64,000 nucleotides of DNA from Craspedostauros australis. Lineage: Eukaryota; Bacillariophyta; Bacillariophyceae; Mastogloiales; Achnanthaceae. Location: positions 1-64,000 of the forward strand of contig JAMXDE010000012.1 in assembly GCA_026770025.1 (NCBI GenBank). The letters are read 5' to 3'. Below the pieces are notes generated by a model, which searched no databases, was not told where the DNA came from, and worked only from the letters and a program-made list of their open reading frames with translations. Below, one piece after another: positions 23,601 to 31,954 of this stretch (position 1 is its first letter; each line of letters opens with the position of its first letter). The position numbers and the translations under genes are program-made.

Positions 23601-24256
23601 TTGGGCTTTTCCTTTTCCTTGGCTGCCTTCTTCTCCTTGAACTTGTCCTTCTTGCCATCCTTGCTCTTGCGACGGCCAGGAATGAGCTTCTTGAGCACTC
23701 TGGTGACCGACATGGACCTCGAACGCGATCTGGAGCGTCCGTCATCGCCATGTCGCTCGTTGCGTCCCAGGCTGACGCCAGACAGCATCGATTGGAAGGA
23801 CGGACGTCTGCCGCGGGCCCGTCCTCGTTCCTGCGGCTGATCGGGCGGCATCGCGTTGGTGTAATGTCCACCGGCGGCGAACTTTTGGAAGATGTCGTCA
23901 TCGTCATTATCATCATCTTTGTCGTTGTCAACGTTGTCAACATCGTCGTCGTTGCTGCTGCTGGTGGTCGTGTTGCTGTTCTTGGAATGCTTGGCATCGA
24001 TGTGAGGGGGGATGCCGCCGTCGCTGTCGTGGCTGGCATCTTCGTAGGCGTAGGCATCGTCGAGACGGTCCTCCAGATCATCGTCCTTGCTCTGATCATC
24101 TTGGTCACCTGAGGAACCCTGCCTCTTCAGAGCGCCGAACACGGACCTGCGCTGGGTCTTTTTCTTCTTCGCCGTCGTCGTCGTTTCTTCCTCTCCCATC
24201 TTGGCTCTGCTCGCAGGTCTGTGCCCCGATTGTCTGCTTCTGCTTGTTGGTGCCAC
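20672..24256 (-). CDS. Large coiled-coil protein 1 (1194 aa), paralogue of the next gene
   Basis: The function is unknown. The N-terminal third (about 1-480) is basic and low in complexity, with Lys/Ser/Asp-rich blocks and several KKKK-type clusters. About 490-1060 is a long Gln/Glu-rich heptad coiled coil without globular motifs. The C-terminal part carries DHWKSVNCELEDEL (about 1010-1025), an Asn/Thr run, and then ANIWNALTATPKRH close to the end. Both C-terminal words recur in the neighbouring gene at 24962-27592, so the two are paralogues. The layout suggests a filament- or scaffold-like protein, but that is only inference. A second in-frame Met (residue 20, MGEEETTTT) could be the true start. 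No membrane segment or signal peptide is seen. Confidence 0.8.
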   Translation of the reverse strand: MAPTSRSRQSGHRPASRAKMGEEETTTTAKKKKTQRRSVFGALKRQGSSGDQDDQSKDDDLEDRLDDAYAYEDASHDSDGGIPPHIDAKHSKNSNTTTSSSNDDDVDNVDNDKDDDNDDDDIFQKFAAGGHYTNAMPPDQPQERGRARGRRPSFQSMLSGVSLGRNERHGDDGRSRSRSRSMSVTRVLKKLIPGRRKSKDGKKDKFKEKKAAKEKEKPKDKDKKKTSGKAKDKAKSRSKSKDSGLTTDDDDLEDKDPDCGYEYDQDLNNSPSGGSAKAPKKLKKIGKKNKSKNNKHSDSASVGSISLGAASYHHDGTGAPRKRKKGKRRKGSKSMHQRSVSINNDSNNTSLSSLQFTNDNISVRSVRSDISDLQSPPMRRKRKSKVASRRSSNASQRSNPINDVEADQERAKATLERRVKAMQHGKPPLTPKRSEMSKTDSSSHGVGSSSSDRSDEQDQQRNEQQQKEDDQNDQSQQPASVNTINAQLVQKQEADIELLQHALHDATSKMIDQAEQLETEKHQHQQVAQSYDDAKQQLARVTQQLEAAQLEQDDTRVKSLERDLEAQRDTIASLQDNLRHANEEAQRAETQRAREDSQPEELLQHQAQQDEIAQQKEQEMQQRLAKLEERERNVKEQEEELRARNTALEKLQDLETSLQGRNEKVEEMEAAQRTQQEQMSKEMDQLRTQLDSSKALVTELQTQAEETEQRQRMQSDEAEAAREAKLQELLLKQKQTEQTHAEQASNLIELQLLNEEMDQELQILKRERKELVSQQDQEIQKMELQFAKDRTRMDEETSLLKEELVGQITELKEERTQLEEKLHDAERKHQEEMAKKTDEISELQKTTDELKASLEDGRKDDDEYINDLLQEIESLKKSNDSIPGIREELEEIIIELENKEALVLDLQKEVADLNDDLDKEIERSEEAVKAANADRDPESQEFLELEEELAKVRELRKIEQQEAEMQLQNKTATIVLLQDQLTEITAKAKKDAGRTAKERVANGNSKARLEHLEDEIDHWKSVNCELEDELALWKDRTEVWKERAFDHGFESKEVSDLDSLGEGSRDSGDDSMCGEKDFLNTSVSSDISQGSVSLRSSKTNTNTNTNTNMNMNTHSNANSANSSVRSSRSTRTANGAAGGNPESPGVSSMRGGHALANIWNALTATPKRHQKQQQLQQQQAMGIPYTRSLDEDED

Positions 24257-24961
24257 GAACAGAATGACCTATGGGATTGGTATGAGTATGTACGAGCTGC
24301 TCGTGTGAGGGACAATGCTGGCAGGTGATGAGAATGATGTCCGCCGCCGTCGTCGTTGGCAGAACTGGGGACTCTTGCGTCTTGCTTTGTGTTGTGTGTT
24401 GCCAATTGTGTTGTGTTGTGTTGTGTTGTGCTGTGTTGTGGTACCTCTTGGTGTGATTTGGTGTCGGCCAGTCGGAATGCGATCCTGTGGTTGATTGGGA
24501 AAGAGGAGAAACAGGGGATGGAGGCGCACGTGCACGGGATGACCGCCTGCACCAAAGGCTTTTGCCTCTTCGTGTGACACAAAGTACGCTCGATCAGCAA
24601 CCTGGTTTCGGGGAAACGGCGAGATCCGCCCTTTTGGACACAAGAAGCGCGGTTTGTTCACTCGACAAAAACGTGGTCATTCGCCGTTCGGGATAATTCT
24701 TCGGCGTTGGGCCAACCCAGCCAAAATCGGCCCTCCGACAGCCAGCATCTCATCCATGCCCAACGCGTTGTGAAGGCAACTGTCGGCAACGCGAGATTGA
24801 CTCCTCAACCAAACTATGCTCCACGAACTAGAGCAGAGTCCAGCAGCTCGTGTGTACGACTAATCTCGCACATGCACACTACATAGCGCACAACGACAAG
24901 GCGTCTTGCAATTGTACTCTACATACTCGTCTAATTTAATGCAGATGGTATTGTAACAACA
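24257..24961. other. Spacer between the coiled-coil paralogues
   Basis: It contains the upstream region of coiled-coil gene 1 and the downstream region of coiled-coil gene 2. A pentanucleotide microsatellite (TGTTG units) lies at about 24407-24440. No gene is supported. Confidence 0.5.
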
Positions 24962-27592
24962 TCAATGAATGGTCGTCGACAGATCCCCCGCCACTGATTT
25001 GCATCGCTCCTGTTGCGGCGTCACGAAGCGGTTCCAAATCTTGCCAATGCCGGACCGTTGGCTCATCTCATCGTCCATCACGCTGCGAGCGGATGCGTTG
25101 GTGTAGTTGGCTGGGATGCTGCCGTCGCCGGCGGTCGCGCGTTCGTACTTATGTCGCCATTCGGCGGCTTCGGCCTTGTACATGTCCAGGTCGTTCTCGA
25201 GATCGCAGTTCACCGACTTCCAGTGCTCGATGTCCTCCTCCAGCATGCGGTTGCGCTGCCGCTCGCTTTCGTACTTGCTGGTGGCGACGTGGACGAGGGT
25301 GTTGGATTTCTTGCGTGCGTCGCCGTTGGTGTCACCGGATTTGGACTTCTCCACCTCCAACTTCAGGAAGGCGATCGTGTCATCCTTCTTTTGCAGGTCG
25401 GATGCGTGCGTCGCCTTCACCTTCGTCAGTTCCTGCTGCGCGTCGATGGATGCCAGGACGGTTGCATCGCCGCCCGCCATCGCCTGCAGCTGCTTCCTGA
25501 GCTGCTCGATTTCCTCCTGCTGCCTCTGGATGGTCTCGTTCGCCATGTAGGTCTCCTTCATTTTGAGGGCGTCCTCGCGGTCCTCCAGCTCCTGCTCGTA
25601 CTGATCCAACCGTCTCTGACGATCGTCCATGTCATTCTGCTGCTGCTGGTGGCGCTGAGATTCGCCCGGCGATGTCTCATCCATCTTCTCCTCGAGGCCG
25701 GCGATCTGATCCTCCAGATCCGCGACGTCCTCGTTGGCACGCTCAAGCTCCATGGTGAGCTCGTCCACCTGATCGAGCTGCGACTCGACCGCCTTCTCCA
25801 GCACCTCGATCTTGCGGTTCTTCTCGTTGATGGTCGATTCGGACTGCTCCAGCTCCAACGCCAGATCCAGCCGTTCCGACTTGGACTTCTGATGTTCGAT
25901 CTTGAGGTGGATGAGCTCGGCCCGGATCTTGTCGGCGTCCGTCTTATCCTGGCGATGCCGGTCCGTCACTTCACGGACTCTGTGATGCATGTCCGACAGC
26001 TGGTCCTGCAGCGACTTGATCATGTCTGCGTCCTTGTCGTCGTTGGCGGTGGCGCCCGCGTCCGTGAGGGGCGAGAAATCCTCCAGCGCGTCTTCCACGC
26101 TGAGTTGCCGCCTGGGAATTTGGGGAGCGCGCGATCTGGATTCTGCACCCATCCTGCCTGTCACTGTGCTGGCGCTCGCGGTGGTGCTTGCGGTCGTCGT
26201 CGTATTGGCCGAAGTGGGCCTCTTGAGCTCCTCCTTGCAGTTCTCGGTTTCCGTTTCTTTGACGACGGGCGATTTCTCCAGTTCCTCCTCGGCGCGCATG
26301 GCGGCCTCGCTGCGTTTCCGTCTTGATGGTGATCGATTTCTCTTGGCCGACACGGAGGTCGCTCGCTTCCTTCGCTTGCCTTCGTCTGCGCCGTCCTTGG
26401 ACTTGCGCGCCTTGGACTTGCTGCGCGTTTTGGTCCTGGATTTGCTGCGTCTGGAGCGATCGCGATCCTCGCCATCGTCATCGGCGTCGCCTTCCTGGGT
26501 CTCCTGTGTCGGTTCGTACTGTATCGATCTGCGTCGCCTCGCCTTACCGGACGATTGCGGTTGTTTGGCGGGCAAGGATGAGTCGTGCGTCTCTCCCGCC
26601 ATTCCTTCCAGCGGCATGGTCCTGCGCCCGCTGCGCTTGCTGTGCTCTCGGGCAGCTGGTGCAGCGCCGGTGAGAATACTGCGTCTGTGACGTGAGGAGC
26701 CCCTGTCGTCGGAGGTGCCCGACATGCTGATGCTCTTCTTCCGCGACGTCCTCGTGGCGGAAACCGGCGGCGGGGCGAAGGCGTCGCCATTGAGATCGAC
26801 CGTCGGAATGCCGTGCTTGCCCAAGCTATGCGAGACGACGTGGCGGTTGCTGGCGACCTTCATTTTGAGCTGGCGCCTGCTGGGGGTTGCCGTGAGGAGG
26901 GGAGCGCCGGCATTCTCGTCTGCGTCATCCGTGCGGCCGGTGAAGCCGGTCGAAGCGCGGCGGGATTTCTTCTTTTTGGAGGAAGAGGACGACTTTGGCG
27001 TTTTGGGAGGCAGCAGGGCATCCGCGTTGGCGGCATCCGAGGAACGGACCTTCTTCGTCATGTTCGGCGATGTCAAGGGAGCCACGAGATCGATTCCACT
27101 TCTGTCTCGTCCCGCAGAACCTCCGATGCTCGCTCTGCGATGCCGTTGGCGGCTGGTCTCAAAGTGGACTTTGGCTTTTGGCCTTGTTCGTGAGGTGCTC
27201 GTCGTTGGACTTACGGCTGGACTGGCAGATGGGATTGCAGTGGGACTTCCAGTGGGACTGGGAGGAGGGAAATCGAAGTCGCAGTTGGAGGAAGACCAGG
27301 CCGTTGCTTCCGTGTGGTCCGACTCGGCTTCCGGCTGCGGTGGGTTGCGAGAGTGGCTGCCTGTGCTCTCGTTGCTTCTGCGCCGAGATGCTCGTTTGCC
27401 AGGGTTGCCCTTCTTTGTCTTCTTCGGTCGATCGCCTCTGTGAACTCCGACGTCTGTTTCTGCGCTTGTGTTTGAATGGTAGTCTGTGTTTGTGCGAATA
27501 TTCGAAGGTTGGAGTATCTGCGACTTGCCTGTTGTTGATACAGTGGATGAAATAGTTGATGTTGATGTTGATGTCCTTGCTTCGTTCTTCAT
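24962..27592 (-). CDS. Coiled-coil protein 2 (876 aa), paralogue of the previous gene
   Basis: The function is unknown. The N-terminal half (about 1-540) is a Ser/Arg/Lys-rich disordered region with RS-like and KKKKSRR clusters. About 545-830 is a coiled coil rich in Glu, Gln and Leu. Near its end lies EHWKSVNCDLENDL (about 785-800), and the C terminus has GKIWNRFVTPQQER. These correspond in order and spacing to the two words in coiled-coil protein 1. Both genes are on the minus strand about 700 bp apart, which points to an old tandem duplication, with the disordered halves free to diverge. Basic clusters could suggest nuclear or polyanion-binding behaviour, but nothing here proves a location. 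Confidence 0.8.
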   Translation of the reverse strand: MKNEARTSTSTSTISSTVSTTGKSQILQPSNIRTNTDYHSNTSAETDVGVHRGDRPKKTKKGNPGKRASRRRSNESTGSHSRNPPQPEAESDHTEATAWSSSNCDFDFPPPSPTGSPTAIPSASPAVSPTTSTSRTRPKAKVHFETSRQRHRRASIGGSAGRDRSGIDLVAPLTSPNMTKKVRSSDAANADALLPPKTPKSSSSSKKKKSRRASTGFTGRTDDADENAGAPLLTATPSRRQLKMKVASNRHVVSHSLGKHGIPTVDLNGDAFAPPPVSATRTSRKKSISMSGTSDDRGSSRHRRSILTGAAPAAREHSKRSGRRTMPLEGMAGETHDSSLPAKQPQSSGKARRRRSIQYEPTQETQEGDADDDGEDRDRSRRSKSRTKTRSKSKARKSKDGADEGKRRKRATSVSAKRNRSPSRRKRSEAAMRAEEELEKSPVVKETETENCKEELKRPTSANTTTTASTTASASTVTGRMGAESRSRAPQIPRRQLSVEDALEDFSPLTDAGATANDDKDADMIKSLQDQLSDMHHRVREVTDRHRQDKTDADKIRAELIHLKIEHQKSKSERLDLALELEQSESTINEKNRKIEVLEKAVESQLDQVDELTMELERANEDVADLEDQIAGLEEKMDETSPGESQRHQQQQNDMDDRQRRLDQYEQELEDREDALKMKETYMANETIQRQQEEIEQLRKQLQAMAGGDATVLASIDAQQELTKVKATHASDLQKKDDTIAFLKLEVEKSKSGDTNGDARKKSNTLVHVATSKYESERQRNRMLEEDIEHWKSVNCDLENDLDMYKAEAAEWRHKYERATAGDGSIPANYTNASARSVMDDEMSQRSGIGKIWNRFVTPQQERCKSVAGDLSTTIH

Positions 27593-29708
27593 GTGTGTGT
27601 GATATCTGTTATCTAATATCTGCTATCTAATGCTGTTGCTTGGTGTCTGTTGCTATCCTCCTGAATGAGTTGTGCCTGTCGGGTGTTGGTTGTCTTGTGC
27701 TGATTTGATTTGATTTGATTTGATTGTGAGGTCTCCGTCTGCCTCTCTCTCTCTCGCTCAAATAACGACAGTCAGCAGCCAACAACCAATGGAGGAGTCC
27801 ACGAATGCTGCAACGTCCTCTTGTGCTCAACCACACAAAGGGAACTCTATCGTCACACAGCCACACACGATCGATGGCCAAGGTCGGCAACCAAGAGTGA
27901 TGCCTTGATGCTTTGTTGCTTTGTTGCTTTGTTTGGCCGATGCGTTGCCAAGCAAGGAAGCAGAGAGAATGAACCCTGGAGCAGAAGTGTCGCTCTTTTG
28001 ATCTGTTCTCTTTCTGTCTGTGTTTGCTCTCTTTGGCAATTGTATCCGACGACTCTTCGGACGACCTGTTCGTGCTTGTTTGTGTTGGCGTTGTGTTTGC
28101 GTTTGCGTTTTCCTTCGTGTTTGAACGGTTCTGTGTACCTCCGGTAGTATCACACACGCTCAGTGTGTTTGTGTCACTAGTTTTCGCCCGCTCTCGCGAG
28201 AACGCCTCAACGTGATCCCGAACCAGTACCCACGTCGCTGCGAGTTGCGTGTTCGGCGAGTGACACTCCATTTGTGCGTGGATTTACTCCATCAGCCTCC
28301 GCTTTCATTTTCTGCATTTTCGGTCACAACCGCACGCGTACAGCCACGAGTATTCGTACTGTGGTTCTACTCGCGGGGCTGCACACAACACCGCATTCAT
28401 TCGTTTTCGGAAGTTCGTTTTGATTCTGCGGCTCGCGTTGCGGTTGTCTTTTGCGGACCGGGAAGTGACATTCTCGGTTTTCGTTATTGCCCACATTTCA
28501 CATTCATCGCCGGAACAACCGTATCGTACTTAACGCTAACTCCACAAGTTGGTGGATGTGTCACGAAAGCAGACCGCGCGGAGATAAATGAACATGTCGC
28601 ATCGACCAAAACACAAGCCCCATTTCGTGATTGAAAAGATATCCGAACAACATGTCACATCGGCGAAACGGGACAAACCAAATGAGTAGCGGGATTCAGC
28701 TTCGTTCTTCCTTCCGCCACCGTGACAAACTCCGCCCACAATTTCGCCATTGCCGTCATCCACTCCCGCCGAGGTGGTCAGATACCACTCAGCGAGACGA
28801 ACAACCGAGGCCACCAATCACCAATTGTGGAACAATACTCTGCGTTCTGCTCCACTCCACTCTCATCTATCATACCATACTACTCTACTCTGCTCTACTC
28901 CACTCTCATCTACTACTATCATACTCTGCTCCACTCTACTCTACTCTGGCTGCGCTTCGTGTGAAGTCCGATCCAAGTCAAAGCAGGGGCAGGCAGGAAG
29001 CCTCCGGAGACGCACAATCATCGCGGGTTTCAATGATGCATTTGGCGTTCACAATGAGCACTCCGTGACATTTCCCGCGAGTATCCTCAATACCAGCATG
29101 TGGAGACGTTCGCAAGATCGGGCCCTCTTCATCATACTATTATACATCCGACTGTCATGATCATGTTCATGTTCATGTTCTGATCAACCCTCTGAGAGCA
29201 AGATCCAATGAACACCAGAAGGTAGCGACATCTGCGGAAGCATTACCAAACCATGATGCTCCCAAGCACTTGCGAGATCCGATCCACCGTTCTGTTGCTT
29301 CTCAACTGGTTCAAGTCCTGTTACTATCAACAAGCACCAAGGATGCAGGTCAAGCGTACCGAAGAACTTCGGGAATGTCAATCATCCACATGAACGATCA
29401 CTCTGCCGGTGTCGGCCCTTGCATTCCGGTTGGTTGACTGGTGATGGAACGAAGCTGTCTCCACCTGGGTCAGCTCGTTGACCGAATGGAGCAACTCAAC
29501 CCAGCTCAACTCAGCGTGATCATAGATCGTATCACACACTCGCAGTGGTGCTCACCTTGCCCTCCTGTAGCTACGCGCAGCTCGTATCCGTGAGGAACCG
29601 CATTTTGCTTGGCGCCGTACCTTTACCTTTGTCGACCTCGACATCTCGCCACTTCCTGTCATGGCATGTCGTGGATGTCACGATTTGGCTCCCTCTGGCT
29701 CGCAACCT
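27593..29708. other. Gene-poor 2.1-kb spacer
   Basis: This is the upstream region of coiled-coil gene 2 and the downstream region of the glycosyltransferase gene. A TTTGA microsatellite lies at about 27700-27724 and a CTCTACT/CTCATCTA-rich tract at about 28850-28950. Frames present here are short, low in complexity and unsupported. No RNA gene was recognised. Confidence 0.45.
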
Positions 29709-31613
29709 TCACCGCAGGAAGACTTCACGTTGGCGTTCCTGCGCCTGCTTGATGCGAAGCCGGATTACCTTCAGCGTCGTGAACAGGAAACGTGATGATA
29801 CCGTGGGTGATGTTGGCATCGCCAAGGATTTAGCGCTGGCAACATCCGCGTCCATCGCCATTGTCAGCTCGTGCAGCTGCCGGCATCGCCGTTGCCTTCG
29901 GACCACTTCGGCACTGCCCATGTCACCCAAGAGGCGTGGCAGATCAATGATGCGGGCCCGACTGGTGCGAACGACGCAGCCTTCCCAATCAATCTCGGGC
30001 GTCCACGGCATCGGCAAATCCGCGAGGACCACGGGGATCGCACCTGCCGACAGCCCTTCCGCGAAGCGATACGAACCGACGCCGGAACCGCCCGGACAGT
30101 ACACGAAGATGGAGTTGCACAGCAGATACTCAAAATGAGCCTGGCTGGTGTTGTGGTACGGCGCAATGATCTGGCGCGGTCCCCACGCGGTTTTGTGTTT
30201 GCACTGCACGTCAACTTCCACGCGACGTGCGATCTCGTCCTGTCTGGCTGTGGCCGCGGCCGATGCATCCCAAAACTCAGCCGCCAACCATCGATCTTGG
30301 TAGTACGGTTGGATTGTGTCTTGGATCGATCCCTTGAAGCTCACGAGGATCGGTCGATTTGGTGTCGACCTCGCCTCCTTCAATTGCGATTGCGGTTTCC
30401 ACTGCGGCGCAAGTGGTAGCGGGATGTCGTATCCCATCCGCACATCCGCAACTGTTCCCGTTGACGATGCCACCATGGCCATGCCCGGATGAACTTCGCC
30501 AAAGGCTTTGTCCATTGACACAGCGTGGTCTCCAGTGATGGAATACACGAGATGGTTGGTGCCGCCATTCCACGACGCTTGCTGCTTGACGAATTCCACA
30601 TCGTTGGCATGAACGATGCACAGGCATGCTTTGTTTGGATCGTCTGTCAGCGTGAACAGACTGTCACGCGGATGGGCGATCCCATGAAGTATGGAGGCCA
30701 CATCCGCACTGGCTATTTCACGATACGCATAAATCGCCAGCGGATTCGGAACTGCGGCCAACTGAACCTTGGATGCATTGGTGGTGCTGCGTTGTGGGTC
30801 GGAATTGATGGACGCGCGATCAAGGAGCGGTGCGCATCTGGACATATCGAAACATGGCATGCCCATGTCGCAGCCTGGTTGGATGTATTCGGCACGATAG
30901 GTCTTGCCAACACCAAACGTCGTGAGCTTGCGAATCGGCAGCGGAGTGCTGGAACGGACGTGATGCGTTGAAGCCGACTGCGGCAGCACTTCATCAAAGT
31001 CTTCGAACGCAGCCTGCGGGCACTTTCCGAGGGGAGACAGCGTCTTGCAGGAATGCCAAGACGTGCGTGTTTGCGCGGTGGATGAGGCAACGCCGCAATC
31101 CTTGCAAAGCCACCGGCGTCTCCAGAAGAAGAGCGGGTGTCGCTGCAACAGACAGCTCTTCCCCATCAGCAGATCGTCTCTCTCGTTGAAAGCTGTGGTG
31201 TCCTGGAGGCCACTCGGACCGATCTGTTTCCACGGAAACAGCACTTTCGCTGTCCACGGGACGACGCAGCATGCGACCAACGACATGATCAGAGATGCCA
31301 GCACCATCCACAGTGTACGCTGTCTTTGGATTGGACTTCTGGATGCATCTTCCATGGCCCCGCAGCACTTCCCGCTGCAAAGTGCGCTGATGCTGCATGG
31401 TCTCCTAGAGGAAGGATGACCAATACTCTGGCCAAGATGCAGACGGCGGCAACGCCTCAACCCCCATCGATCTCGCTTCGACTTCTCCTTCGTTCTGCTT
31501 GGCAGCGAGAGGTCTTCTCTGTCTCTTCCCTGGTCAATGGCCAACCTGCCATTCTGTGATTGATCGTTATGAAGCTGCTGTCTCCCATGACGATGCTTGA
31601 TGTTGACAGGCAT
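29709..31613 (-). CDS. GT47 / exostosin-like glycosyltransferase, type II membrane protein
   Basis: A probable Golgi glycosyltransferase of the exostosin (GT47) family. A hydrophobic stretch (LWMVLASLIMSLVACCVV, about residues 100-118) follows a short basic N terminus if translation starts at Met87 (codon 31353-31355). That gives the normal type II layout, and the 86 residues before it look like untranslated sequence. The lumenal part has CFDMSRC, then PILVSFKG (about 422) and FVYCPGGSGVGSYRFAEGL with AGAIPVVLAD (about 500-533). Exostosin domains end in such a G-x-R/S-F-x-E-x-L-xx-G-x-IPV block, which in this family is thought to bind the nucleotide sugar. The acceptor and sugar cannot be told. 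It is divergently arranged with the UVRAG-like gene. The coordinates give the full open frame; the likely coding part is 29709-31355. Confidence 0.8.
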   Translation of the reverse strand: MPVNIKHRHGRQQLHNDQSQNGRLAIDQGRDREDLSLPSRTKEKSKRDRWGLRRCRRLHLGQSIGHPSSRRPCSISALCSGKCCGAMEDASRSPIQRQRTLWMVLASLIMSLVACCVVPWTAKVLFPWKQIGPSGLQDTTAFNERDDLLMGKSCLLQRHPLFFWRRRWLCKDCGVASSTAQTRTSWHSCKTLSPLGKCPQAAFEDFDEVLPQSASTHHVRSSTPLPIRKLTTFGVGKTYRAEYIQPGCDMGMPCFDMSRCAPLLDRASINSDPQRSTTNASKVQLAAVPNPLAIYAYREIASADVASILHGIAHPRDSLFTLTDDPNKACLCIVHANDVEFVKQQASWNGGTNHLVYSITGDHAVSMDKAFGEVHPGMAMVASSTGTVADVRMGYDIPLPLAPQWKPQSQLKEARSTPNRPILVSFKGSIQDTIQPYYQDRWLAAEFWDASAAATARQDEIARRVEVDVQCKHKTAWGPRQIIAPYHNTSQAHFEYLLCNSIFVYCPGGSGVGSYRFAEGLSAGAIPVVLADLPMPWTPEIDWEGCVVRTSRARIIDLPRLLGDMGSAEVVRRQRRCRQLHELTMAMDADVASAKSLAMPTSPTVSSRFLFTTLKVIRLRIKQAQERQREVFLR

Positions 31614-31954
31614 AGCTCGTACAAGCCCCCTCTCTCAGCCTCCGAAGGCCTCTTGCTTCCATCTCTGCCGTGTTTTTTGTGCGTGTTTGGCTTCTTGCTC
31701 CAACACGACCTTTGGAGTCGGTTTCATTACCTCTTTGGAAAATGTCGGATCCAATTTGAGCGCAATTCATCAGTACTGAATTGAACGGCATCGGAACCAC
31801 GGGACAGTCCGAATTGTCGTTTTCAATAATTGGGTTGATTTTGGTGGTCGTGCGACCAACAAGAAGAACACCCGCATTCCAGTGCTGATGATCTGATTGC
31901 TCCATAATACTTTGTTGGCTGATTCATCGCATTCGGAACAATCAGGACAAAACG
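31614..31954. promoter_or_regulatory. Divergent promoter region (GT47 / UVRAG-like)
   Basis: This is the spacer between two divergently transcribed genes, so it should contain both 5' regions. If the glycosyltransferase starts at 31355 the shared region is about 600 bp. No TATA-like or other defined element stands out. Confidence 0.4.

Noticed and set aside
25013-26326. Open frame of 437 codons opposite coiled-coil gene 2, and a similar one at 21770-22933 opposite gene 1
   Set aside because: Leu-rich complements of Gln/Glu-rich coiled coils are a known artefact. The paralogous motifs are on the minus strand.
27627-28271. Open frame of 214 codons on the minus strand upstream of coiled-coil gene 2
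   Set aside because: Low complexity, overlaps a microsatellite, and has no motif or paralogue. More likely 5' flank.
29280-29330. tRNA-like B box (GGTTCAAGTCC at 29308-29318)
   Set aside because: The flanking bases do not form a T stem, and no A box lies at a proper distance.
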